From assembly GCA_963556255.1 (NCBI GenBank), contig OY744610.1, forward strand, positions 9,365,777 through 9,429,776: a DNA stretch of 64,000 nt, in the 5' to 3' direction. Below the pieces are notes generated by a model. The model was not told the origin of the DNA. It was given only the letters and a program-made list of their open reading frames with translations, and ran no database searches. Position numbers and translations under genes: made by a program. Numbering within the stretch: the first letter of the stretch is position 1; every line of letters begins with the position of its first letter. This stretch comes from Allolobophora icterica. Lineage: Eukaryota > Annelida > Clitellata > Crassiclitellata > Lumbricidae. Shown here piece after piece: positions 39,501-51,063 of the stretch.

Positions 39501-41528
39501 TTGTCAATCTTAACTTAAAGCAAAGACGTATTACAATGGAATTACTCATAAGAACGTAACGGTAATAACCCGTGAGAAGACGAAGAAGACTTACATCATC
39601 GCGTTGCTGCTTTCTCTTATATAAGGCGAATATCACCGTTAAAAGAGGTGTTGAATTGTTTTGGACTCGTTGGCACCATTCGTATGCCAAAACATAGAGT
39701 AAAAACGTAACGATATTTATATATTTATATAGCTTGGTTAGAATCAAAGTTAAAGGTGTCTACTGCAGCTTATAAAATATAATAGTAATAGTTGTGTTGG
39801 CACGATAAATTTTATTAGTTGATGTTAATGATTCTCTGTCATAAAACGTAGTCTCCTAAATGGCCGTACAGTTTAAGAAAAAGCACGTGCAAGAAACTGA
39901 ATATACTTAAACCTCCATGAAAACTTTGTCAATTACATGTAGTTTGCCAAATACAGTAGATACAAAGATGGTCGCCAAGAAGACGGAGTATATCTTCAGT
40001 ATATTTAACACACCTCCTTTTACCTGAAATATAAAAATATATAAACTTCTGTGACACGGCATGATTGATATTCTTTGTGATTTTGTTACTTAAGCTGTAA
40101 CAGGGCCTATGCCTAACTAATTTCTGTCGACGTCAAAAGCCTTTAAGTAAGTAAGTAAGTATATTCTTTATTACACCATTAGCAAACGCACAATGGGACA
40201 GTAGCTAGAAGCATTGAATATAAAACATAGAAGGAAATAAATCGAAATAAAAATTATAAAATAAGTAAATAAGTAAGCAATTGTGTTCTTTTCATTAGAT
40301 ATCATAAGATGTCGTTAAACTCTGGCCATCTATATAATTAATATTTAATCTCTTTATATAAGCTTTTCAATGTATACGGGGACTCGCCAAGTCTGCCTAA
40401 GTAGCCTAACCCATTTGATACCAGCGACTGGCTTCGTTCTCAAGACCCACTCTGCACACACCAGTATCAGCCACACTCCATGATTAACGATCGAGAAATC
40501 CCACGAGTTGCTCAACTCCGCCACTGCAGTTTTCGAGTGATACCAGTCCGAAAGGAGGAGGGTGACGCTAATCAACTTTGCTATGTGACACAGTGTCGTT
40601 AAACAGCAACTAACCAACCGACTCTTTGTGGTTGAATAGGAAGACTGAAAAGACACTGTCATCGATGATCCCTGCAATCAACACGTGTCCGTTAATGATG
40701 CTACACCTGTCTCATAAACTACGACTGCGGATCCCGGAAACGATCGACGCGCGTGCGCAAGCGCATACTCCGAAGTGACGCCTGTATTTATTCCAACATC
40801 ATCACCTGTACCGTTGTACGTGTTACTAGCCAATCGATATTTATATAGCGTCAACCCTGACTCGCGTGATTCAACTCTCATCTCCCACTCTGTTACTCCA
40901 TTATCGTAAAGAAATAAAACATACATAAAGAGAAAAGAATCGATTCGTTTTTGCGCAGCGCTGAGCACAGCATTCTCTTGATTTGTGACAGTTTAACGTT
41001 GAGGGAGATGTGGGAGAAAAATGAAGTGAAGTTCTTTAAATGCATAAGGTCACGTCGTCACTGTCTTCGAGAATTACTGCTCGTAAAGCACCTTCATAAA
41101 TTCGATTTACGATAAAGGAGCATGCATTTGAATTACCGTACTTTCACACGTTGCTGCATAAGAAACCCTTCATCACTCGCTATGTCTACAAAATCTATAC
41201 ATATAGTTTCCATATAGTGTCCGTCCGGATAAACGCTACGTCACAAACGCTTTCTGTTCTATTGTGAAACATAAACCGGTTGTGTTGACGACGGCTGTCT
41301 TGACGACGGGGATAAGTAACGATACATTATAGGCCTATATTATGACGTCATGATATGACGCGAAAATACACTAGTAATATAATAATTGGGATAATGCTAG
41401 TCTTAATGCTTGTTCCAATATCTAATCAATTTCCATTTGTAGGCCTCTAGATCAGAACTCTGAAACTATTTATAATAGGCCTATTGCTTCTTTTTTGGTT
41501 CTCTTATTGTGTTACTTAGTCGTTGACT
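39501..41528. other. Spacer with LINE tail, no gene supported
   Basis: 40145-40240 is a (TAAG)n tail followed by TATTCTTTATTACACC, the reverse-strand 3' end of a severely truncated LINE. The frames at 40354-40968 have no family signal. Confidence 0.45.
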
Positions 41529-41530
41529 CG

Positions 41531-41568
<38 letters not shown>
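41529..41568. repeat. (TTG)n microsatellite
   Basis: About 13 uninterrupted TTG units. Confidence 0.95.
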
Positions 41569-41572
<4 letters not shown>

Positions 41573-41605
41573 AGCAGGATTATCGTATACATAGTCTCGA
41601 GCTAA

Positions 41606-41646
41606 TAAAAGATTAGATACTTGCTCACATAGATAAATACATACAT
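41606..41646 (+). repeat. Left arm of 41-bp perfect inverted repeat around a LINE
   Basis: Begins TAAAAGATTAGATACTTGC and ends AATACATACAT. The exact reverse complement lies at 45106-45146 on the other side of the LINE. Confidence 0.95.
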
Positions 41647-44600
41647 TCAATTCAATTCAATTCAATTCAATTCAATTCAATTCAATAAATCTTTATTGGT
41701 ACTCATGACACTCTTTAACCAAGTTATTAACATCAGCCAAATGTATTATGTCTAGTGTAGCATTGTTTTACTGTCCGACAAAATCAAGAGTAAGAACATT
41801 TGTTAAAATTAAGAGTGTGTGGCTTGTGGTATATTATGCATATCCTGTTGTCTTAAATACCAAAGGGTAACCCTAAAGGGATGGAAGTCCCGCTAAACCA
41901 GGGATGCCCTATTACTTAATTTACTTTTTTTTTTAGAATGATGGCAGCTAAGATGACCCATTGACGGATTCAACATCTGTTAAGAAGTGCATTTGATTAA
42001 GTACTCAGTTTGGTCTTAACTAAACTTAATTATGAATTATAAAAGAACAACAAGAAATGGAAAAATGGAGAAACAAAAAACAAAAATGAACCCAAAAAGA
42101 AAGAACTAAGTAAAAGAAGCCTACCAAAGCAGGCTACAGTAAGTCCCTACTGGGACTCTAGTCAATCGCTTAAAGTAACAACAAATAACTTGAACCAAGT
42201 TACCAAGGAGTATACGATGAGCGATACGAGACTCTTATACTTGACCCCATTGTGACCTAGACCAAGTTTACTCAAGTCGATTCAGGGAGTATATGCTGCA
42301 GGTTAATTATTCATTGATTAAATATTTTTTTAGGCTCTTTTTAAAGATAAACTTACTTTTAGCATTTCTAACTTCTAATGGCATCGAGTTCCAAATTTGT
42401 GGACCATTTGATTTAATGCTGAATTTTCTCAAGTTTGTTCTTGTTTTAATGGGTCGGTAGAGTGCTGCACCTCTAGTGTAGTGTTCATGTACTGCTGAGT
42501 TTAAAGTGAAATAGCCCTCAAAAGAGTCTGGTAGGAGATTATGACTATAGGAATAAAGCAGTTCGGCAATTTGGAAGGTGTTAATCTGTTTAAGGTTCAG
42601 AAGCTTCAGATTTTTAAATATAGGTTTAGAGTGATCATTTCGACCTGCCCCCTCTATCATTCGAATTGCTCTTTTCTGCAGCAGAATTAACTTCGTAAGA
42701 TGAGATTCATAAGTTGAGGCCCATAGTAAGTTACAATAGCTAAGATAAGGAAGGATCAGGGTATTGTAAAGACTCAGTCTGATAGTTTTAGGAAGGATTT
42801 TTGCTACTCTCGAAATTATTCCAATGTTTTTTGCTATTTTTAAGGAGACATAATTAATATGGGTTTTCCAAGTAAGATGTTGGTCTATGAAGACGCCCAG
42901 AAACTTGGCTGAGTCTACTTTGGCGATAGGATCGCTATTAATGGATAGGTTACCAATTATTGGCCTAATTTTCCTATAAGATTTAAAAATTATGTAATTT
43001 GTTTTTCCTATGTTGAGTGTCAATTTGTTTGCAGTAAACCAGTCATTGACTATGGTAAGCTCCCTGTTAACAGATTCCATGAGTGTTGCCCAAGAGGTGC
43101 CAGACTGGAAAATATTCGTGTCATCCGCAAAGAGTACAAAGTGAAGAGACGTAGAGATCTTTGCAAGGTCATTTATATACAATAGGAAGAGAAGAGGCCC
43201 CAAGTTAGATCCTTGAGGTACCCCCGAGGTTATAATTCCCGGCAAAGAAAGTGTCCCATTACAACTTACTATTTGAGTACGTGATTCTAAGTAGCTTTTA
43301 AACCAAGTGAGCTGGATCCCCCTAATTCCGAAGTTGGCTAGCTTATCTATTAGTATAGCATGATCTACACAATCAAAAGCCTTGGCTACATCGATGAACA
43401 CCCCTACTGCATATTCATTGTTATCCAGTGCCTTAGAGATTTTATCCTCCATGTCGAGGAGCGCCATAAATGTAGAATGCCCGGTCTGGAACCCATGTTG
43501 GGAGGGGTGAAGAGCTTTAGTCTTAGTGATAAATGAGCTTAGCCTATGATGCATTATTTTTTCTAAAAACTTAGCAAAAAATGGTAAAACAGATATTGGT
43601 CGATAATTTTCACAATTTTGTTTATTGCCCTTTTTAAAAATAGGTATTACCTTAGCCGTTTTTAATTGATCCGGCACAATACCATTTGATAGTGAAGAAT
43701 TAATGATTACCATCAGGGGGTATGTAATTAAGTGTAAGTTGGGCAACGCTATATACGGATCAATGCCATCGAGCCCCTTCGTATGAGTTTTTTTTATGCT
43801 ATGTCCAATGTTCAATATTTCTTCCTGCGAAGTCAGTAACAAACCCATGGATGATGGATTAGTAGCAGGCATGTAGTCCTCGTAATTTGTGGAAGGAAGA
43901 GGTAGTTTGCTAACTAGGTCATTCGAGATATTAATAAAATATTCATTAAATCTATTCGCTATTATTTTAGGATCTTCTGTATTGATGTTCTGTATTACCA
44001 AGGAGTCTATTTTCATGCGTCTGCTATCAAGCTGCAAGGCCGAACGAATTAGTTTCCAAGTTGACTTGAGGTCATTTTGATGTTTTAGAAATTCTTCTGC
44101 GTAATAACTACGCTCAGCAGCTAATCTTAAAGTTTTGAATTTGTTTCGATATAGGGTGAATTTGCTTTTATTATCAGAGGTGGGGTTTTTTAAGTATTTT
44201 ACATATAATCGGTTCTTTTTCCTAGTGGATTTTAATAGTCCCGAGGTCATCCATGGTTTTCTTAACTTATTGTTTTTTCCTTTGCCTTCAGACTGAAGAG
44301 GGAACGCATCGTTATATGCCTGTTTATATATATGGAAGAAGGAATCATAAGCATCATTAACCCTTCCTTGTGTGGAGTACTCAGCTACCAGCTCCCATCC
44401 CTCCCCCATTAGAGTATCAGCAAATTTTTTTAGTCCATAGGGAGTTACAGATCTACGCTCTTTATTCATGGATTGGATGGTGGAGCTGCTATCAAATGAG
44501 AACTGGGCTAGGATGGGCAAATGATCCGATAAATCAGAGACAATAATTGAAGCCATAATCAGCCTGGACCAGGCAGTGGAAAATATATTGTCTATTAAGG

Positions 44601-45081
44601 TCTTTGTATCAGAAGTAATTCGAGTCGGCTTGGTAATGGCAGGGAGGTAATGGTGTGCAAGTAAAGTGTTGTAGTATAGACCTGTTTCTTTGTGATCATT
44701 GACTCTCAACAGATCAACGTTGAAGTCTCCAAGAAGAATTATGTCTTTGGATTTAGGTTTCAAATTTGACATGAGTTGATCAAGGCCAGTAATGAAGCCT
44801 TCAAGTCGTTGTCCCGGAGCTCTATAAATGACACCAATCACAGGAGTAGTATTCTTTAAGTTGAGCTTTATAAATAGGCTTTCAAAATTTTCTTCTTGCC
44901 CTCTCTCTTCTCTTAGATCTAAAATTTGATAGTTCAGGGAATCCTTGATAAGGAAACCAACCCCTCCGCCCCTGCCTCTTTCTCTAGCTTTACCAATGAA
45001 GACATATTCTGGTATATGAATCGTATCCAGTAAATTTTCTTCCAGCCAGGTCTCTGTAAGTGCAATTATATCAGCGTTTGT
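41647..45081 (-). mobile_element. Near-complete LINE (CR1/L2/Jockey-like) with (TTGAA)n tail
   Basis: Read on the minus strand, the element is 5'-truncated at about 45081, inside the endonuclease domain. It keeps a long intact ORF, has a ~600-bp 3' UTR, and ends with a CAATAAAGATTTATTGAATTG-like signal and a TTGAA pentamer tail at 41647-41690. No direct target duplication is visible; instead a 41-bp inverted repeat encloses it. Confidence 0.88.
42307..45081 (-). CDS. LINE endonuclease / reverse transcriptase polyprotein, N-terminally truncated
   Basis: The frame is open from 45081 (a TAA lies at 45082) to 42307, about 924 codons; the only start-like codon near the top is GTG at 44839. The truncated AP endonuclease domain includes IIALTETWLEENL, then GVGFLIKD, ILLGDFNVDLL and SDLSDHLPIL. 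The reverse transcriptase includes AVGVFIDVAKAFDCVDHAI with one catalytic Asp, the SGVPQGSNLGPLLFLLYIND region, and FADDTN with the catalytic DD. The C-terminus ends SIKSNGPQIWNSMPLEVRNA and KSLKKYLINE. The family performs target-primed reverse transcription. Missing N-terminal endonuclease residues make this copy unlikely to be autonomous. Confidence 0.88.
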   Translation of the reverse strand, partial: TNADIIALTETWLEENLLDTIHIPEYVFIGKARERGRGGGVGFLIKDSLNYQILDLREERGQEENFESLFIKLNLKNTTPVIGVIYRAPGQRLEGFITGLDQLMSNLKPKSKDIILLGDFNVDLLRVNDHKETGLYYNTLLAHHYLPAITKPTRITSDTKTLIDNIFSTAWSRLIMASIIVSDLSDHLPILAQFSFDSSSTIQSMNKERRSVTPYGLKKFADTLMGEGWELVAEYSTQGRVNDAYDSFFHIYKQAYNDAFPLQSEGKGKNNKLRKPWMTSGLLKSTRKKNRLYVKYLKNPTSDNKSKFTLYRNKFKTLRLAAERSYYAEEFLKHQNDLKSTWKLIRSALQLDSRRMKIDSLVIQNINTEDPKIIANRFNEYFINISNDLVSKLPLPSTNYEDYMPATNPSSMGLLLTSQEEILNIGHSIKKTHTKGLDGIDPYIALPNLHLITYPLMVIINSSLSNGIVPDQLKTAKVIPIFKKGNKQNCENYRPISVLPFFAKFLEKIMHHRLSSFITKTKALHPSQHGFQTGHSTFMALLDMEDKISKALDNNEYAVGVFIDVAKAFDCVDHAILIDKLANFGIRGIQLTWFKSYLESRTQIVSCNGTLSLPGIITSGVPQGSNLGPLLFLLYINDLAKISTSLHFVLFADDTNIFQSGTSWATLMESVNRELTIVNDWFTANKLTLNIGKTNYIIFKSYRKIRPIIGNLSINSDPIAKVDSAKFLGVFIDQHLTWKTHINYVSLKIAKNIGIISRVAKILPKTIRLSLYNTLILPYLSYCNLLWASTYESHLTKLILLQKRAIRMIEGAGRNDHSKPIFKNLKLLNLKQINTFQIAELLYSYSHNLLPDSFEGYFTLNSAVHEHYTRGAALYRPIKTRTNLRKFSIKSNGPQIWNSMPLEVRNAKSKFIFKKSLKKYLINE

Positions 45082-45105
45082 TTACATGCATACATGCATG
45101 CATGC

Positions 45106-45146
45106 ATGTATGTATTTATCTATGTGAGCAAGTATCTAATCTTTTA
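45106..45146 (-). repeat. Right arm of the 41-bp inverted repeat around the LINE
   Basis: Exact reverse complement of 41606-41646. The short GCATGCATGCATG run at 45086-45106 separates it from the LINE 5' junction. Confidence 0.95.
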
Positions 45147-46828
45147 TGCATGTATGCACACACCAAATTACTTACATACATAGTTACATAGCGACACCTA
45201 TACATAATAGCATGCACATATTCACTGATAGAAAGATATACAGAGAGGACAGAGGGGAGGAAAAGAAATACACAGACAGACGGACATACAGACCGACACA
45301 GATGGAGAGAAAGAGAGTCAATCAGTCCCAACCCTATGGTCCTAGATCTAACTAAAATCGATAAAGGAGCAGTTAAAGATCGTTGGTTGGATACGAAGTT
45401 TAACGGCATCTTATGGCAACAAAATATCAAACGCCATTGATGGCGGCATTTTTTAACAATTCTTATCGTTCCAATGAAGTAATAATAATTGCAGTAACGA
45501 CGTCACCAACTTATAGTAGGATCGATGGATGGCAAAACTTCAAAAAAACTTGTGACAAGCTGAAAATAAGTGAAATGTGACTGCAACATACTGTAATACA
45601 CTGTAGTGAAGATAGAAAGAAATTGGGCCACCGGAGCCTGTTCTAGGGCCAAAACCCAATTTGACCCCCTTTTCCCTGAAAAATATCACTTTCTTCATTA
45701 TAAAGGAGTCATTGAGGGCCTAGAACCTCAAACTGAAAATTAAAAAACTCACTATAACATTGTACTGTACACACGAGAGAAGTGCCCAAACAGGCCAACT
45801 ACTTTAATTCAAGATGGCCCCCAAAATCCAAGATGGCCGCCTCAAAAACAGTCACATATATCAGCTTAAATGCACCTTTGAAGGTTGATAATTTTTTTTA
45901 TTATTGTAACAGTTACTGTGCTCATAAATACTAGGATGATCAACTACAATCCAGAACCTAGGGATGCTCCATCTAGTCCGCGGGATAAGACTCCAGAGAT
46001 ATGCAGAAGACTGAACAAACTGATTCAAAAGTTTATTAATGGTAACACAGGAACCGATTATCCATCGTAATACAAAACATCTCAAGAGTATTAGGCTGCA
46101 CCATTACTGCTGAGATTGCAACATTTGACAGGTGATTGTCGTCCACCATTTTTAATAGATTATTATTTTAATATATTTATATATATATCTATATATACAC
46201 ATGTATATACATATACATCATTAATTCCTATGGCCACTTGGCTTCTTTTCCTTTGCTTGTTGGCCCAAAGACTCTTCTTTTACCATAACTGTTCTTTTCT
46301 GTTTTCATTCTCTTTATATATATTTTTCTCTGTTTATTTTTTTTTATTTTTTTTGTTTTTTAATTGACCGTAAAGGTTCTTTTGATGGCTTAAAAGGCTC
46401 TTTTTCTTTCCGAGCTTCACTTTATAGCCCAAAGGCTCTCCACTCATGCTTCTTTTTTGGAAGGCCATTTAGGCTCTTTTTCAAACTTTCTGAATCTTAT
46501 TTACAATTCTGTTACAGAGCTTCACATCTATATACATTAATATAAAACCATTTTTATATCATATTTACAGTGTTCAATATATATACTAATAATCGTACAG
46601 ACCAGTAAATTACCTTCAAATAAAAAGAAAAAATCAGTTAATTGAATTTTTTTTATGGATTTCAGTAACAAAATAACTATTGACATTCTTTTACTGGAGA
46701 CATACATCTCAAATGTACAGGTTGATCAGTCTATAAGCCCATTTCAAAAGAAATTAAGATTGTAACTAAAACACAGCAGCAGCAATGACTACTTGGAGCA
46801 CCAATAATACTGCCCCAATAATTTTTAT
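45147..46828. other. Spacer, no gene
   Basis: 45225-45335 repeats 8995-9145. 45391 has GTTTAACGGCATCTTATGG. 45812-45845 has AAGATGGC twice. 46300-46370 is T-rich. No coding signal; the frames here are low complexity. Confidence 0.45.
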
Positions 46829-49227
46829 CTAATCCAGACTTAATGGCATGATTTCTTCATACAAATCTACCCATTCTGCAAGCTCATTGTCGTCAAACGC
46901 AATTTGGAAGTCCTCTTCATCAGCCTCAACATCATCATCTGTGTATGGGCCTGTAGTGCTTATGTCAGTCATAGCATTATCGCATACTGCTCCACAGCTG
47001 TGCTTACAAGCAGCAACACACCGCAGACCGTGTTTCTTACAGAAACAAACCTGGGAACTGCATGGGCTTTTCCTCACCATTTTGCATTTGCAACTTATGA
47101 CATTTAAAACATCATCTGGTGCAGGTGTGAGATCTTTGCAGTTGGCACAAGCACACCATTTTCGACCTTCCAACGCCACTCTTCAGCACCTATGTCCAAT
47201 TCCATAAAGGATCGCCACTGCATAACTTGCAAGAGTGCACTTGGAGAACATGGTATTGTGCCGCATTTTCAGTTGGTGGCAGCTTTTCAGGATTTGGTAG
47301 TGTTTTGCTTGTGGCAAGCTGGCTCATGTAAGTCATGTACCGGTAAATGGTTTAATGAATCGCATGACTTACCACCATATACTATTGCCAGAAGCTTTAA
47401 GCCAGCTTGAATAATATCAAGACGTGATGCACAACCACTTATTGCATGGATGACCAATAACTGGCTGGCAGCCTTATCACCTATTGCAGTGCGGATGGTA
47501 CGAACAGAGGTAATAGCCCTACGTGCTGAACGACAACGGGTGATTTCAGATAACATATAAATATCTGCCATTTCTGGCCTAAAATGATAGATTAAAAGGA
47601 CCAAAACATCTGTATCATCAGCAACTACTGTGACTGGCTCATTTCTGATTGCTGTGTCCAGAGTGCAGTACATACAATGAGTGTCAGCATCATTGTTGGC
47701 ATGATAAACAGTATACTGACTCTTCTTAAAATGAATAGATAACAGATTAACAAACTGTTGCCTGTTATTGGCATTCATAAGAAACCCTGCACTGTTTCTG
47801 TATACAGGGTTACTCTCGATCACATCAATATCCGGACATGACTGTTTGGTTCTCCTAGCATGCTCAATTGCTCATGGTATTTGACTGATGGCCCATTCAC
47901 ATACCCATCAAAAACCACAGTGCAATTATCACCATAATGGCGTTTGACATAATTAACATAATGTTTTAAAACATCCCCATATGTGTCTGTCTGCTGCCAG
48001 ACAATGCGATGGGGCAAGGAGCCACCATCAACAACATATGTTTGTGGTAAGACAAATTCCTCTGAGCTACCTAGAGTCTTTCTCAGCTCTTTTGTCAGAG
48101 TACTCTTATTGGTTTTTCTTAAACCATGTTCATTGAATAAAGCAGTTGGTACAGTGGTTAGTTCATATTCAAAATACTGCTCTAAGTCATTGGGGGTCAT
48201 CCGTCCCATTATGAGCAAGAGGCGATTAAATAAGACACTGTCATCAATGATGACTATTTCTGTTTACCTTACTCTTCTTGGTTAAGAGAGCAAGGGTTTT
48301 CGCCTGTTTAACCTTTTTAAACAACACTTTCGTAAAACTCACTCCATCCATTTCACTCATAGTACCCTTTCCAATTTCCTCAGCAGTATCACAGTTAATA
48401 CCTTTACCGTCACACACAGACAAACCAGATGCAATACTTCGGAGCCGTGGATTACCTTCGAGGAAAGGATTACAAGTGGGTGTTAAACCATTCCAGAACT
48501 CTGACAATGTCATGGAAATCTGTAGCAATCCTCAAACTTGCTAAGTCCACATGTTGGGAATCATCAGAGGAGTGCTCGGTATTTGTAAGGGATGACAAAG
48601 CATTATGAACACTTGCACATTTGTGGGTACTGCGCACCCACAAAAGACGAACACTTTCTGTCATACCACTGCCATGAGTCAAACCTCTTCGACACCAGCA
48701 GTAGACACAGATGGTGAAGGCTTTTCTCTAAATGTAGTAAAATATAAGTGACACTTGACATGATAACGTGCATCAGCAGCATGCAAATCACCGCAAGTTT
48801 TCAAATTACCTAAAGTCTCAAAGCCCCACTCATCGTTACGCTGTTCACAAATTTTCAACAGTGTTTGAACTTCACGATAGCGTTCATCAGCTGGTTTACA
48901 ACACAGAAAACAGCAGGCCTTGTAATCTATCTTGTCACTTATTGATCTAAGTCTTTTACTGGAACTTGTTTCTGAAGGAATTTCTGGAATACTACCTTCT
49001 TTTGTATACTTCAATTGACATGATTTGTGAATAAAAATCATTAAAGGGTCACTATACAGATGCTGAGAAAGGGCAGTATCACCACGCAATGAGCTAAATC
49101 TCGTTAGCGTTAGTATTCCATCGGATCTCATTTTAATCAATTTTCCAGCCTCCTGTCGTTTACAGATAATACAAACTGAATCACTAAACAGCTTTAACTT
49201 GCAAGATGCCGTCTCCTGCGCCTCCAT
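46829..49227 (-). pseudogene. Frameshifted copy of an invertebrate PIN-like / CXC-type repeat protein
   Basis: Pieces of one protein lie in order on the minus strand but in changing frames. The Cys-rich N-terminus is at 49227-48679 (VCIICKRQEAGKLIKM, CCFLCCKPADERY, DLHAADARYHVKCHLYF). A linker is at 48682-48470 (DLASLRIATDFHDIVRVLEW) and continues at 48528-48244 (PRLRSIASGLSVCDGKGINC). A PIN/FEN-like core is at about 48290-47820 (YVVDGGSLPHRIVW, CTVVFDGYVNGPS) and 47823-47287 (VTVVADDTDVLVLLIYHF). A CXC-type cysteine cluster is at 47179-46829 (VISCKCKMVRKSPCSSQVCF, CAACKHSCGAVCDN class). Shifts occur near 48680, 48500, 48270, 47870 and 47150. I know the family as a multicopy, transposon-like one in cnidarians and marine invertebrates; its function is not known to me. 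Confidence 0.7.
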
Positions 49228-49739
49228 TTGCGTAATGTTAATGTAAATTTAAATCTCCGAAATTTCTCAGCGCCACACAAAAGCCACGTCAGGACCGGCG
49301 CTATATAATTAGATACTCAAACACAAAAACCACAGAAAATCAATGCAAAACTCACGGTAATTATTAACTTCAAACTAATAACACAAGATTTTCAAAAGTA
49401 CAGCAAGAAATGTTCTTAATTTCATAGATAACTATGAAAAATAAGCACATCCGATGAACAACCAAAACATCAACAGGCCAATTCACTTAGCGAATTGACG
49501 CGAAACCGTCCCATTGCGCCGAGAAAATAGTGCGACGTTAATTACATTCATACAAAGATAGAAATATACCTTTCTCCCTCTATCTTGTTTTGCATATACA
49601 AATTTTTATTTCAAATTATTTTAAATCAAATCTAGCTTGTCACAGGTTTTTTTGAGGTAGTTCATATGTGAAAATGTAGTGCTCCCCGTCTATTATCCAT
49701 CAACGAAATAAATTCACTTTAAAAGTGTGGTTTATATTG
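49228..49739. other. Spacer, no gene
   Basis: 49265-49310 matches 12685-12755 (CTCAGCGCCACACAAAAGCC). 49478-49500 holds a CAATTCACTTAGCGAATTG palindrome. No coding frame. Confidence 0.4.
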
Positions 49740-50500
49740 GATCTGAAATGAGCGATTTAAAGGTGTCGAAATTGAGCTTAATATAATTCGTTGAAGTGAA
49801 TGGTAACGACATCTGGCGAGTGTGAAAAAGAGAAAAAATGCCAAACCGAGCGTCAGAAAAGCGATTTTAACAGTCCTAGATTATTTTGCATGACATAGTT
49901 TTATATTCACTTTGTCTATAAGATTAATTTTAATAAGTAATTAAGTAAGCAGTACTTTTTTCCAAAAGAAAATATTCCGGAACTGAAGAGTTATGGAAGG
50001 GCTAAATCGAGTACGAAGCCTGAGAAATAACGGGGTTTGGGACGGTTCTCAATGGGACTATCCTCAACAAAATTTCAGTATTTTTAAAACACGGAAATTA
50101 AATTAGATTAACTAAATTATTCTTTGATTAAAATAACTATATTGTTTTTAATAGCTGAAAAGGTGACGGAATGCCGTTCTGGATCGTTCCGGCAGGAAAA
50201 GTACTGTAAGTAGGCCCTAAGTAGGCCTATATTCTTTGTTTAACCATGTGACAAAACGCACTTGTAAAATCACTTTAAATACTCGTTGCACTCGATAGAA
50301 AGAGAATTTAGTAAAGTTCTCACTTTTCAATGATGCAGAACTATTCACTGATGATTAATTGAACAACTATTATTTGCATAAATTAATTGAACGTTTTAAT
50401 GGTTGGTTAGTTGCTGTTTAACGACGCTCTGTCATAACAAATATGATTAGCGTGCGATTAGGCTATAGTATGGAAACATAAGTTAATATGACTAATAGGA
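49740..50500. repeat. Paralogue of 9180-10230 without insertions
   Basis: Aligns with the 9-10 kb segment and gives the empty sites of both hAT-type insertions there. Confidence 0.75.
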
Positions 50501-51063
50501 TATGTAATAACAAAATACTAAAATATAATAAAATATAGGACTAAACACTCCGATATTTTGATTGAATGATTGTATTTTGTTTGCAAAACTTGGTTTAAGT
50601 ACAGTGAAGTATAAGATTACGAATAAATTGCATTGGAGATCAGCCATTTCATTGTTTTTATGACAACATAAGATACATGGATGTCATTGTGTAAGTTGAG
50701 GGTGGGTGAGTGCATGATCTCTTACGTGGCTTGAAAGGAGTGGAGTCTGTTTTAATTGAATTGATTGAATTGAATTGACCCCATTTATGGAATCAGCTTC
50801 CTTAACATGTTCGTAGCCAAATAAATATCACATGTTACAAAAATCATCTCCGTCTGTTTATAAAATACGCACATAACTATATAGACCATACTTCATTTTT
50901 TGATAGAGCTTCTTGTCAGGTAATCCATCGGACCCATTGGAACCTTTAGTTAAGTTTCCTGTAGTTAAGAGTTTTTCTCTTTAGGCCTACTTACTCGTTT
51001 GTATAAAATTATGTAATCTGTGAGTGGCATCCGTGCTGTTAGGCCGTCCTTATGATTTTAATT
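50501..51063. other. Spacer, no gene
   Basis: 50520-50640 matches 35320-35450. 50752-50780 is a short ATTGA run. No coding frame. Confidence 0.4.

Noticed and set aside
40354..40968. Adjacent minus-strand ORFs of 96 and 107 aa
   Set aside because: No family resemblance, no splice structure and an ordinary base composition.
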